DNA of 64,000 bases from IGN2 sp035478175 (GCA_035478175.1 DATIJX010000219.1:44946-108945), one strand, 5' to 3'. Shown: positions 16,895 through 25,961, counted from the stretch's first letter. Program-made: numbers and translations. Notes: generated by a model not told the origin, from the sequence alone.

Positions 16895-18910
16895 TCATCT
16901 TAGCAAAATCATCTTCTTAGTTTCGATAAAATTACCCGCCTTCAATCGATAGAAATAAACTCCGCTTGGAAGATTTGCTGCGTTGAATTCTATAGTATGA
17001 TATCCGGATTCTTTTTCTTCATCTAGTAATAAAGCTACTTCTTCGCCGATTGAATTGAGTACTGTAATTTTAACTGAACTTTTTTCTTTTAATCCATAAC
17101 CAATGGTTGTTGATGGATTAAACGGATTTGGATGATTCTGCTCAAGTAAGTAAGAATTAAAGACTCTTAAATCTATTTCGATTATGTCTGAGTACTGATA
17201 GCTTCCGAGATAATCAATCTGCTTTAAACGATAGAGGTATTTTCCATCAACATTAATTTTATCTTTATAAATATACTCCTGTCTTTGAGTTGTCGTTCCT
17301 TTTCCGTTAACAAAACCAACAGTTGCAAAATCGCTTCCATCGAAACCTCTCTGAATTTCGAACAACTGATTATTAAGTTCCGTTGCGGTTGACCAGTTAA
17401 GAATAACTTCCCTGCCATTCGATGAGGCAGTGAAGGATAAAAGCTCAACAGGAATAAAAGTAGAATCAGTTACGTAACTGTAATAAATATCCTGTTCACC
17501 ATTAAATGTAGCAGCCCATGCAAGGTGAGCACCGGTAAAGTCAGAAATCATATCAAAGTAATCACCCATTTTATTTTGACTTGGCCATCCAACATGCGGA
17601 TTAAAGAAATCTGAGAGCCTCTCGTTTTGTGACCAGGTTACTCCGCCGTCCATTGAAAAAGAGTAATATAAAGCTGAAAGGAAAGTTCCAGGGTTATCAC
17701 GAGTATCAAGCCATACAACATCGATTCGTCCGGTTGGAGCTACTGACATTGTTCCAAACCATTGATATGCAGAAGTGCCAGGATCATCATTAATTTTATA
17801 AGGTGAACTCCAGCTTACACCTCCATTTGTACTTCTTGAAAACATAACATCGAGAGGATCGGGATTAGAATTTCTTTCAACTGAACATAGCAAGTATATA
17901 TTATCATGATATGGACCACCTGAAGTATCAATTGCAATGATTGTCTGACCAAGTAAACCACCTGGATTCGGTCCACCGCTAAATGCCTTTATTGTGCCAT
18001 CCAGATTTACAGTTGTAGCCATATCCCACGATACTATCTGCCCAGCAATCTTTGCATTTGAAGATCTGGCGACCAGGAAATCCCCTCCGGCTGCTCCACC
18101 AGCAAAAAGATCTCCATTCGAAGCAACTGCCAGTGTTCCCCAATACGGATCATTTGGGAGGATTGTAACACAATCTTCAAAAAAAGCGCCACCATCAGTA
18201 GAACGTGTAAAAAACCCGGGAGAACAAACACTATAATAACTTGTCCAGAAAGCATAGATATGCCCTTTTCCGGAACTGCTGGTTTTATCTATAGTCATCC
18301 ACTGCTTGTCTCCGCCCTGAGCATAAGCTTTATCTCCCCAGGAAGATCCTCCGGAACTTGATTTAAACACATCACAAAAATATGTTGGAGAAACGGCTAA
18401 GCTGTTATAATAAAAATTTCCATCGGCATCACTTCCCAGTACCGGGTCCGAGCGGAAAACACCAGGCTCTATTACGCCGGGAAATGTCCATGTCTGTCCA
18501 CCGTTCGTTGTAAATCCATACCCAGCTTGACGGAAATTATTAGTAATAGTATTAAACTGCCGCCATCCGATTGCCATTCTATTCGGATTGTTGCGGTCAA
18601 TTGCAATTGAGGGTTCATTAGCAGCATCGCCAACTATATTTTGTCCATTCGCATCAACATTTACCTGGGTTGTAGTAATATTTCTCATCGAATATTTAAA
18701 TGCCGGCGATCTTCCCTGGCTATCTCTCAAATCGGGGACATAAGCATCATCCTCAACTTCATTATGTAACCGTGGATCAGGTGGATTGCCTTTTTGATGA
18801 ATGCCTGTTTGAGAAAAAATCAGGTTTGGTGAGATGAGAATAACCATCACCAGTAAGAAAAATAACCTGATAAAATTAGAAGTGCTTTTTTTTTCGAATA
18901 TATAATTCAT
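16895..18910 (-). CDS. Secreted Asp-box (sialidase-fold) protein with T9SS sorting domain
   Basis: A 671-residue exported protein with a signal peptide (LFFLLVMVILISPNLIFSQ, residues about 15-34). The central part carries Asp-box repeats of BNR/sialidase propellers, such as TNGGQTWTF, TNGGVSWSS and MDGGVTWSQ. A fibronectin-like segment leads to the type IX sorting domain: EQNHPNPFNPSTTIGY, then LPSGVYFYRLKAG near the end. It is expected at the cell surface or outside the cell after outer-membrane transit. A catalytic sialidase site is not evident, so the substrate is unknown. A palindrome at 16859-16886 may terminate its transcript. Confidence 0.87.
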   Translation of the reverse strand: MNYIFEKKSTSNFIRLFFLLVMVILISPNLIFSQTGIHQKGNPPDPRLHNEVEDDAYVPDLRDSQGRSPAFKYSMRNITTTQVNVDANGQNIVGDAANEPSIAIDRNNPNRMAIGWRQFNTITNNFRQAGYGFTTNGGQTWTFPGVIEPGVFRSDPVLGSDADGNFYYNSLAVSPTYFCDVFKSSSGGSSWGDKAYAQGGDKQWMTIDKTSSSGKGHIYAFWTSYYSVCSPGFFTRSTDGGAFFEDCVTILPNDPYWGTLAVASNGDLFAGGAAGGDFLVARSSNAKIAGQIVSWDMATTVNLDGTIKAFSGGPNPGGLLGQTIIAIDTSGGPYHDNIYLLCSVERNSNPDPLDVMFSRSTNGGVSWSSPYKINDDPGTSAYQWFGTMSVAPTGRIDVVWLDTRDNPGTFLSALYYSFSMDGGVTWSQNERLSDFFNPHVGWPSQNKMGDYFDMISDFTGAHLAWAATFNGEQDIYYSYVTDSTFIPVELLSFTASSNGREVILNWSTATELNNQLFEIQRGFDGSDFATVGFVNGKGTTTQRQEYIYKDKINVDGKYLYRLKQIDYLGSYQYSDIIEIDLRVFNSYLLEQNHPNPFNPSTTIGYGLKEKSSVKITVLNSIGEEVALLLDEEKESGYHTIEFNAANLPSGVYFYRLKAGNFIETKKMILLR

Positions 18911-19136
18911 GTTATTTCTCCCATTTTGAATTTAGGAAGTTTGGAAATTTTTATTTTACCACTATTTAAAGTTACATATATCACTGGGAAAATTGAACAC
19001 TCAAGTAATGCCAAATTAAACTATGTAATGCTTTAATCATTTATGATAAGTTTTTTAAACTATCGTTTTGTAATTGGCAATAAAAAAATTTGCGTGATGT
19101 CCCAAACCATTCATATTTCAATTTCACATTACATTT

Positions 19137-19164
19137 GTAGGGGCTCAATATATTGAGCCCCTAC
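19137..19164. repeat. Perfect palindrome with GTAG...CTAC ends
   Basis: A 28-base perfect palindrome that begins GTAGGGGCTCAAT. It differs from the copy at 16859 only by one symmetric pair of changes, keeping full self-complementarity. It lies 8 bases after the stop codon of the minus-strand gene at 19173, the same relative position as the other copy. The rest of the gap 18911-19136 shows no gene. Confidence 0.85.
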
Positions 19165-19172
19165 TGCTCAAA

Positions 19173-20663
19173 TCATTTCAATAAAATCATCTTCATTGTT
19201 TGAATAAATTCTCCCGCTTTCAACTGGTAGAAATAAATTCCACTCGGTAATCCTTCTGCATACCAGGTTATCTCATAAGCACCTGCTGCTTTTTCTTCGT
19301 TTACCAATGTTTCTATTTCATTACCAAGTATGTCAAATACTTTTAATGTCACCAGTAGAGACGCATCGCGATGCGTCTCTACAAATGGAACGGAATACTT
19401 AATTCTAGTACTTGGGTTGAACGGATTGGGATAGTTTTGCTCTAGAATAAAAGAGTTAATTTCATCAGGAGTTGCTTCCACTGAGGATAAATTATGATTA
19501 GCCCTTCTTGCAAATATTTCTGAAATACCCGGAGAGTAATCGTACCAGAATATGGTAATGTCCAGCCAGGGTGCCGGCAAAGGTCCGTTTATCTCGTAAC
19601 AAATTCTGGGTTGTAATGAATTACCTGAGTTTTCAGAAACATTCACCGAATCGAGCCAGTTAAGTCCAAAATCAGTTGACCATTTGAAGAAAATATCTGA
19701 ACTGTCATTTGCAGGAATTGAATGCGAATTGTCAGACCAGATGAAATAAATATTGTCAGAAAAAATACTTATACAAGGATTACTTGACTTGCCCGGATTA
19801 TTTGTAATGTTTACCGGAACCGACCAGGTACCTCCGCCATCTGAACTATTCTTCAGATAGATTTCCGATTCAAGTAATGCACCATTTTCATATGCAATGT
19901 ATAAATAATTGATACCGTTGTCTGTCATATAAATATTGTACTGGAAATCAGAATTATTTGTGATGTTAACAGGTGCTGTCCAGTTATTTCCATTATTAGT
20001 AGATTTTGAAAAATAGATATCGTTTTCCATCGAAGATAAATATTCCAGCCAGGAACAGTAAAGATTATTTCCTGAAAGAGTAATTTGCACATCATCTGAA
20101 TGAATCTGTTGAGAATTTGATAAGTTGATTATAGATGACCAGCTAATTCCCCGATCTGAAGATTTTATAAAATTGATTTCAGACTTGTTATTCATAAGAC
20201 TGGTTTTCTGTTCCCAGGTAACAAAAATATTCGAACCGGAAACTTCTAACTGGGGAACGAGGGATCCGGAATCCATTCCTGATATACCTTGCAGCGGGCT
20301 CCATGTTTGTCCGAAATCAGATGAGGAAAGAAATAATATCTCATAATCCCCAGAGAACTGATGACAGACAACATAAACATAATTATAATCGGATTTTATG
20401 GCAGGAGATCCGCAAATATTATTAGATGAAACTAAAACCTGACTACCTGACCATGATTCCCCCAAATCTGTTGATTTCTTAAAAAGAATTTTATCGTCAT
20501 CTACCCAGACGATATAATAATTCCCGCCAGGTTCAAAATAGACAGAATGATTGCCGGATGCTGTATTGGGAGTATTTGAAAGATTGTAAACCGGGTAAAA
20601 ACTTATCTGCGGAATAACTAACTCGCCAATAAGACAAAACAGAATTATTACTATTGATTTCAT
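19173..20663 (-). CDS. Secreted Asp-box (sialidase-fold) protein with T9SS sorting domain
   Basis: A 496-residue exported protein with a short signal peptide (SIVIILFCLIGELVIPQ). At least six Asp-box motifs are visible (TDLGESWSG, SDFGQTWSP, SDRGISWSS, TNNGNNWTA, SDGGGTWSV, TDFGLNWLD), consistent with a beta-propeller. The C-terminal type IX sorting domain has EQNYPNPFNPSTRIKY and LPSGIYFYQLKAG. Between these, a 28-base palindrome (19355-19382) is translated in frame as VETHRDASL, where relatives usually have a short turn before the VTLKV strand. The start is 14 bases after the relic of another sorting-domain gene. Confidence 0.86.
   Translation of the reverse strand: MKSIVIILFCLIGELVIPQISFYPVYNLSNTPNTASGNHSVYFEPGGNYYIVWVDDDKILFKKSTDLGESWSGSQVLVSSNNICGSPAIKSDYNYVYVVCHQFSGDYEILFLSSSDFGQTWSPLQGISGMDSGSLVPQLEVSGSNIFVTWEQKTSLMNNKSEINFIKSSDRGISWSSIINLSNSQQIHSDDVQITLSGNNLYCSWLEYLSSMENDIYFSKSTNNGNNWTAPVNITNNSDFQYNIYMTDNGINYLYIAYENGALLESEIYLKNSSDGGGTWSVPVNITNNPGKSSNPCISIFSDNIYFIWSDNSHSIPANDSSDIFFKWSTDFGLNWLDSVNVSENSGNSLQPRICYEINGPLPAPWLDITIFWYDYSPGISEIFARRANHNLSSVEATPDEINSFILEQNYPNPFNPSTRIKYSVPFVETHRDASLLVTLKVFDILGNEIETLVNEEKAAGAYEITWYAEGLPSGIYFYQLKAGEFIQTMKMILLK
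19355..19382. repeat. GTAG...CTAC palindrome inserted in frame in a sorting domain
   Basis: A 28-base perfect palindrome beginning GTAGAGACGCATCG lies inside the coding sequence of the gene at 19173-20663 and is translated without breaking the frame. On the coding strand it is preceded by ATTT, the same flank as at the intergenic copy at 19137. Its ends match the RAYT-internal copy at 40846. Confidence 0.85.
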
Positions 20664-20676
20664 TTTATTCTTCTGA

Positions 20677-20724
20677 TTATTTGATTAACAACATTTTCTT
20701 TGTTTGAATAAATGAACCTGCTTT
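20677..20724 (-). pseudogene. Relic of a T9SS sorting-domain gene
   Basis: Read on the minus strand, this stretch encodes KAGSFIQTKKMLLIK followed by a stop, which is the typical last strand of a type IX sorting domain. Upstream codons (SRLHR) no longer match the usual GVYFYRL and no long frame continues. It ends 14 bases before the start of the gene at 20663. It is best read as the tail of a deleted neighbour. Confidence 0.7.
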
Positions 20725-21122
20725 TCTGTGAAGGCGGGATTTCAATGTACTCAACATAGCGAGCCTCCATTTGAAGTTGAAAAAGTTAATTTCAAAACTT
20801 CTGCTTCGGGAGAGTTTTTTCGGCGTGTCATCTTCCAGAGTTTAACAATCAGATGGCTCTAAATTATTGCCCTCACGGAGTAGAAAATTATTTCTATATG
20901 AAACTTGAATTAATTTTTAACCAAAGTCAAAACCAATCAGTTTGTAATTGGCAAAAAATCAACCTCCCCACCCACTACTCGCCTCGGCTCGCCATCGGCG
21001 AGACGGGCTAACTTCTCAATACTCACTACTAATTACTAAATTTGAATTCCCTCCCCTTTTGGCTAAATTTGCTCTCTCCGAAGCAGTCCTTTGGACATTT
21101 TTTACCAAAAAACGAAATATTA
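20725..21122. other. Intergenic region upstream of leuS
   Basis: About 400 bases without a supported gene between the relic and leuS, most of it unstructured AT-rich DNA. The only clear feature is the hairpin element at 20981-21008, listed separately. No clear promoter, T-box or leader peptide could be recognised. Confidence 0.5.
20981..21008. repeat. Hairpin element, CTCGCC-ATC-GGCGAG type
   Basis: The core stem CTCGCC/GGCGAG with an ATC loop (20988-21002) is flanked by CTCGG on the left and ACGGG on the right. The same arrangement occurs inside uvrA at 43464-43490, where the stem is CTCGAC/GTCGAG, so the pair of differing bases keeps the stem intact. Confidence 0.7.
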
Positions 21123-23594
21123 ATGAGATATCCGCACGCAGAAATAGAATCTAAATGGCAAGAATTCTGGGAAGAAAAACAGGTTTATAAAACTGATTTT
21201 TCCAAAATAGAAAAGAAACTTTATCATCTGAATATGTTTATTTATCCTTCCGGTGCAAAGCTGCATACCGGACATTGGTATCACTACGGTCCTTCAGATT
21301 CCTGGGCTCGCTATAAAAGAATGAAAGGCTTCAATGTTTTTGAGCCGATGGGTTACGATGCTTTTGGACTACCTGCTGAGAATTACGCAATACAAACAGG
21401 AATTCATCCGCAGGACAGCACAATAAAAAATATTAAAGACATCAAAGAGCAGTTGAAAAGAATCGGTTGTATGTATGACTGGCAAGCTGAGTTGATGACC
21501 TGTGCACCTGAATACTACAAATGGAATCAGTGGCTGTTTCTTCAGCTTTACAAAAAGGGATTGGCGTATAGAAAAAAAGCTCCTGTTAACTGGTGTCCCA
21601 AAGACCAGACTGTGCTTGCAAACGAGCAGGTCCACGATGGAAAATGTGAAAGATGCGGAACGGAAGTAATTCAGAGAAATCTTTCTCAATGGTTTTTTAA
21701 GATAACTGATTATGCAGAAGAGCTGCTTCAAGGATTGGATACTATCAACTGGCCGGAAAAAACCAAGTTGATGCAGCGCAACTGGATTGGTAAAAGCATC
21801 GGTGCTGAAGTTGATTTTAGAGTTTACCTGCCGTCAGGCACGGGTGATGGCTCAAATGATATTATTAGAATATTTACCACAAGACCCGATACTCTTTTCG
21901 GTGCAACGTATATGGTTCTTGCACCTGAACATCCGCTAGTTGAGAAGTTGACTACTGCTGATCACAAATATAAAGTTGAATCATACAAAGAATCCATAAA
22001 ATCTTTAACAGAAATTGAAAGGACATCAACCGTAAAAGAAAAGACCGGAGTTTTTACTGGTGCTTATGCCATCAATCCGGTTAACAATAAAAAAATTCCA
22101 ATCTGGATTGCAGATTATGTTCTGCAGACTTACGGAACCGGTGCAATAATGGCCGTTCCCGGACAGGATGAAAGAGATTGGGAGTTTGCTGAAAAGTTTA
22201 ATCTTCCAATCATCAGAACTGTTCAGCCGCCGGATGAATTTGCTGGAAAAGCTTATTTGGAAGATGGTCCTGCAATCAACAGTGATTTTTTAGATGGACT
22301 GTTTGTTGAAGACGCAAAAAAGAAAATAAACCATTGGCTCGAGCAGAAAGGAATTGGCAAAGCAACTGTCAACTATCGTTTGAGAGATTGGCTTATTTCC
22401 CGTCAGAGATATTGGGGAACTCCAATTCCAATTATTCATTGTGAAAAATGCGGTGAAGTTCCAGTGAGCGAAGCCGAACTGCCGATTGAGTTACCCTACG
22501 ATGTTGATTTTAAGCTTGGCGGTGAATCACCTCTCGCACGTAACGAGAAATATATAAATGTGAAATGCCCGAAGTGCGGAACAAATTCAAAACGCGATCC
22601 GGATACGATGGATACATTTGTAGATTCATCGTGGTATTATTTCAGATTTCTGAATCCAAATTATTCAGCGGGAATTTTTGATAAATCAATTGCCGATAAC
22701 TGGGTACCTGTTGATATGTATGTTGGCGGTGCTGAACACGCCACTATGCATCTTCTGTATGCAAGATTCATTCACAAATTTTTGCGGGATATTGGAATAG
22801 CCAAGGGTCATGAACCATTCCAGACACTTGTTCACCAGGGAACGATTACCAATGCAGGAGCGAAGATGTCAAAGTCGAAAGGAAATGTTGTTAACCCAGA
22901 TTTGTTTACTTCAAAGTTTGGATCAGATGTATTCCGTTTATACTTAATGTTTATGGGACCGTACGATATGGGCGGAGATTGGAGTGATAAAGGAATTTCA
23001 GGAACAGACCGGTTCGTCAACAGAATTTATGATCTTTTCAATGAATATAAAGATTTGGCAAACCAGACTACTGCAAAAGAAAAATACGATTTAAATTCAC
23101 TATCGGAACAGGGTAAATTTATTTATCGAAGAATAAATCAGACTCTACAGAAAGTTGATGAGGAAGTGAATCATTTTCGATTCAATACTGCAATTGCAGC
23201 AATGATGGAACTGCTGAATAACTTAAAAGATCTTTCAACTTGTTCCAAGGAAATTCAATTGTATGCTTTGCAGAGACTTGCGATTATGGTTTCACCACTT
23301 GCACCCCACCTCGGAGAAGAGTGCTGGAGTTTGCTTGGAAATACTTCGTCAATTTTTGAAAAACCGTTTTGGTATGAAGTTGATAAGTCAGCATTGATCG
23401 AGGATACAATAAGCATTGCGGTTCAAGTTAACGGGAAACTAAGAGCCACGATAGATGTGCCCCTTAATAGTGAGCAGGAAGTTGTCAAGAAACTAGTCTT
23501 CAGCGAAGAGAGAGTGACAAAGCACACAGCGGATAAGACAATTGTTAAAGAGATTTACGTAAAGAATAAGATTTATAACATTGTAGTGAAGTAA
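21123..23594 (+). CDS. leuS: Leucyl-tRNA synthetase
   Basis: An 823-residue class I synthetase that charges tRNA-Leu. The HIGH-type motif is HTGH (residues 48-51 from the chosen start) and the KMSKS motif is complete from residue 581. The CP1 editing domain and zinc-binding cysteine pairs (CPKD...CERCG) are present. I chose the ATG at 21123 because it gives the family-typical MRYPHAEIESKWQEFW start; an in-frame start at 21042 would add 27 unrelated residues. It is the first gene of a run leuS-MNT-HEPN-serS-AbiEi-like-AbiEii. Confidence 0.97.
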   Translation: MRYPHAEIESKWQEFWEEKQVYKTDFSKIEKKLYHLNMFIYPSGAKLHTGHWYHYGPSDSWARYKRMKGFNVFEPMGYDAFGLPAENYAIQTGIHPQDSTIKNIKDIKEQLKRIGCMYDWQAELMTCAPEYYKWNQWLFLQLYKKGLAYRKKAPVNWCPKDQTVLANEQVHDGKCERCGTEVIQRNLSQWFFKITDYAEELLQGLDTINWPEKTKLMQRNWIGKSIGAEVDFRVYLPSGTGDGSNDIIRIFTTRPDTLFGATYMVLAPEHPLVEKLTTADHKYKVESYKESIKSLTEIERTSTVKEKTGVFTGAYAINPVNNKKIPIWIADYVLQTYGTGAIMAVPGQDERDWEFAEKFNLPIIRTVQPPDEFAGKAYLEDGPAINSDFLDGLFVEDAKKKINHWLEQKGIGKATVNYRLRDWLISRQRYWGTPIPIIHCEKCGEVPVSEAELPIELPYDVDFKLGGESPLARNEKYINVKCPKCGTNSKRDPDTMDTFVDSSWYYFRFLNPNYSAGIFDKSIADNWVPVDMYVGGAEHATMHLLYARFIHKFLRDIGIAKGHEPFQTLVHQGTITNAGAKMSKSKGNVVNPDLFTSKFGSDVFRLYLMFMGPYDMGGDWSDKGISGTDRFVNRIYDLFNEYKDLANQTTAKEKYDLNSLSEQGKFIYRRINQTLQKVDEEVNHFRFNTAIAAMMELLNNLKDLSTCSKEIQLYALQRLAIMVSPLAPHLGEECWSLLGNTSSIFEKPFWYEVDKSALIEDTISIAVQVNGKLRATIDVPLNSEQEVVKKLVFSEERVTKHTADKTIVKEIYVKNKIYNIVVK

Positions 23595-23607
23595 TTATTA
23601 ATATTCT

Positions 23608-23946
23608 ATGAATAAGGAAATATTAGAAAAACTAAAAAGTGAAGTGGAGGAAGCAGCAAAGAAATTACTGGGCGATAAACTCTCGAAAGTTATTTTATAT
23701 GGTTCCTATGCGCGCGGAGATTACGATGAGGAATCTGATATTGATTTTGCTTTGATGTCAAATGTTAGTGATACAAATATCCCGGATTATAATGATATGA
23801 TAGGTGAAATTACGAGCAGACTTTCAAGAAAATACGGTACTTTAGTATCTATTATGATTATCAGTAATGAATCGTATAATAAATATAAAAGTGTGATGCC
23901 ATTCTATATGAATATGGTTAAAGAAGGCAAAATAATTTATGGATAG
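23608..23946 (+). CDS. Minimal nucleotidyltransferase (MNT) of an MNT-HEPN module
   Basis: A 112-residue protein of the polymerase-beta nucleotidyltransferase fold. The signature GSYARGDYDEESDID (residues 32-46) has the two metal-binding aspartates D44 and D46. In characterised MNT-HEPN toxin-antitoxin pairs the MNT protein is the antitoxin and transfers AMP onto the HEPN toxin. It lies 14 bases after leuS and overlaps the HEPN gene by 8 bases. Whether this pair acts as a toxin-antitoxin system is inferred from the arrangement. Confidence 0.87.
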   Translation: MNKEILEKLKSEVEEAAKKLLGDKLSKVILYGSYARGDYDEESDIDFALMSNVSDTNIPDYNDMIGEITSRLSRKYGTLVSIMIISNESYNKYKSVMPFYMNMVKEGKIIYG

Positions 23947-24337
23947 TTCCGCAGTACAGCTTTCTAAATACCGTATTGAAAAGGCATTAGAGGAATTGAG
24001 TATTGCTATTAATTTGTTAACCCAAAAGTTTTATGCAAAATCACTTAACAGTACTTATTATTCGATGTTTCATGCGACACGTGCTTTACTTGCAACGGAA
24101 AAAGTTGACAGTAAAAGGCATGTTGGCATAATAATGTTATTCAATAAATTTTTTATCAATACTGAGAAAATACCAGAACATTTTTTTACATTTCTTGATA
24201 CGGCGTTCAATATAAGAATTCTGTCTGATTACAGGGATTTTTATATAGCTACAAAGCAGGATGCTGAAAAGCAAATCCAGAACGCAGAAAAATTTCTTGA
24301 AATGGCTAAAGATTATTTATCAAAATTGGATAACTAA
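23939..24337 (+). CDS. HEPN-domain protein (UPF0332-like) of an MNT-HEPN module
   Basis: A 132-residue all-helical protein of the HEPN superfamily, with the YYSMFHATRALL and SKRHVGIIMLFNKFF segments typical of UPF0332-type members. The canonical RX4-6H RNase motif is not evident: the corresponding segment reads RILSDYRDFY, with no histidine. It may therefore not be an RNA-cleaving toxin of the best-known kind. It overlaps the MNT gene by 8 bases, and its stop shares a base with the serS start (TAATG), so it is translationally embedded in the synthetase operon. Confidence 0.83.
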   Translation: MDSSAVQLSKYRIEKALEELSIAINLLTQKFYAKSLNSTYYSMFHATRALLATEKVDSKRHVGIIMLFNKFFINTEKIPEHFFTFLDTAFNIRILSDYRDFYIATKQDAEKQIQNAEKFLEMAKDYLSKLDN

Positions 24338-25614
24338 TGCTTGATATAAAATTCATTCGTGAAAATCCTGAGCTGGTAAAGCAAGGGATTCAAAACAAAA
24401 ACGAAAAAGACCGTGTTGATGAAATTCTTTCTCTCGACGAGAAGAGAAGAAAAATAATCGCTGAAGTCGAAGAACTGAAGGCAAAGAAGAACCAGGTCTC
24501 AGCAAAAATTCCGCAGATGAAAAAAGCCGGTGAAGATACAACTCAGATCTTCGCCGAGATGAAAACAGTTTCTGATAAAATTACGGAACTTGATAATCAG
24601 CTGAAAGAAGTTGAGAACGAACTGAATACGATATTGATGTTCATTCCTAACTTACCTCACTCATCCGTTCCTGTTGGAAAAACTGCTGAACAAAATGTTG
24701 AAGTAAAAAAATGGATTCCGGAGGGATTTTCGTACGAGAAAAAAGACAAGACACTTGACCATATCGAACTCGGTAAAAAGTTAAACATACTCGATTTTGA
24801 AAGAGGTGCGAAAGTTTCCGGTTCTGGTTTTCCTGTTTACATTGGCAATGGTGCTACGCTTGAAAGAGCACTCATCAACTTTATGCTGGATTATCATTTA
24901 ACTCATCATAACTACAAAGAAGTATTTCCACCATTCCTTGTAAACAGAGAATCAATGATGGGAACCGGTCAGCTTCCAAAAATGGAAGATGATATGTACT
25001 GCATCGAGAAAGATGGTTTGTATCCTATTCCGACAGCGGAAGTACCAATTACAAATCTTCATCGTGATGAAATGCTTGCCGAGAAAGATTTACCAATAAA
25101 ATATGTCGGCTACTCAGCTTGTTTTAGAAGAGAGGCTGGTTCTTATGGAAAAGAGTCGAAAGGATTTCTGCGGGTTCATCAATTCAATAAAGTCGAGATG
25201 GTGAAAATTGTTAAACCTGAAACTTCATATGACGAATTAGAAAATCTCGTAAGCGATGCTGAAGATATTCTTAAAGCATTAAAGATCCCATATCGCATAT
25301 TAATGCTTTGCACTGGCGATTTAAGTTTCTCAGCAGCGAAGTGTTATGATATTGAAACGTGGTCACCAGCAGAACAAAGATGGCTTGAGGCTTCTTCCTG
25401 CAGTAACTTTGAAGATTTCCAGGCACGTAGAGCAAGCATTCGTTTTAAGAAGGATGCAAGTAAAAAACCTGAATTCGTTCATACACTAAATGGCTCAGGA
25501 TTAGCTACAAGCAGATTGATGGTTTCATTATTGGAGACTTATCAGACTGATGAAGGAACTATCATAGTACCGGAAGTGTTACAAAAATACACTAACTTTA
25601 AAGTAATAGATTGA
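24337..25614 (+). CDS. serS: Seryl-tRNA synthetase
   Basis: A 425-residue class II synthetase that charges tRNA-Ser. The N-terminal long coiled-coil arm that grips the extra arm of tRNA-Ser occupies about residues 30-100. Motif 2 (CFRREAGSYGKESKG) and motif 3 (LNGSGLATSRLMVSLLE) are complete and the length is normal. It is coupled upstream to the HEPN gene by a one-base overlap and overlaps the next small gene at its stop, so an essential synthetase sits between two accessory modules. Confidence 0.97.
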   Translation: MLDIKFIRENPELVKQGIQNKNEKDRVDEILSLDEKRRKIIAEVEELKAKKNQVSAKIPQMKKAGEDTTQIFAEMKTVSDKITELDNQLKEVENELNTILMFIPNLPHSSVPVGKTAEQNVEVKKWIPEGFSYEKKDKTLDHIELGKKLNILDFERGAKVSGSGFPVYIGNGATLERALINFMLDYHLTHHNYKEVFPPFLVNRESMMGTGQLPKMEDDMYCIEKDGLYPIPTAEVPITNLHRDEMLAEKDLPIKYVGYSACFRREAGSYGKESKGFLRVHQFNKVEMVKIVKPETSYDELENLVSDAEDILKALKIPYRILMLCTGDLSFSAAKCYDIETWSPAEQRWLEASSCSNFEDFQARRASIRFKKDASKKPEFVHTLNGSGLATSRLMVSLLETYQTDEGTIIVPEVLQKYTNFKVID

Positions 25615-25640
25615 TAGAAAACAGTTCGCAAAACTATTCT

Positions 25641-25961
25641 ATGGATAAAAGAAAAAAGCTGATAAAAGATTATTCTTACTTGCTATGGTATGTTCCGGAG
25701 GCAGCTAAGCAAAAAATAAGTGATTATACTTTAGTTGAAATGATTCTGAATAATGGCGATTGGAAAGGGTTTAAAAGATTAATTGACACACTTGGATTGA
25801 AAAAAGTTTCAGATATTTTTTTCGAACAGTTAAGCCGAAAAAGAAATAACTACAGAAAGCAGACCAGGCATTTTTTCACATTATATTTTAATGAGCATCT
25901 TCCAAAAAGAAATTTTAACCAAAGAACAATTAAAGCTCCTGCAACTTATCAGAAAGTTTAA
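25641..25961 (+). CDS. Small partner protein of an AbiEii-type nucleotidyltransferase (DUF6922-like)
   Basis: About 106 residues from the ATG at 25641; an in-frame TTG at 25611 would overlap serS by 4 bases. It is basic and helical, with RKKLIKDYSYLLWYVP and VEMILNNGDWKGFKRLIDTLG. I recall similar proteins (DUF6922) next to AbiEii-type toxins in Bacteroidota, which makes it the candidate antitoxin, but I am not certain of the family. Its last 71 bases overlap the start of the next gene in another frame, an unusually long overlap that suggests strict coupling. Confidence 0.7.
   Translation: MDKRKKLIKDYSYLLWYVPEAAKQKISDYTLVEMILNNGDWKGFKRLIDTLGLKKVSDIFFEQLSRKRNNYRKQTRHFFTLYFNEHLPKRNFNQRTIKAPATYQKV

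Noticed and set aside
21042..21122. 27-residue N-terminal extension of leuS
   Set aside because: Not typical of LeuRS and without a ribosome-binding site; the MRYPHAEIE start at 21123 is the family norm.
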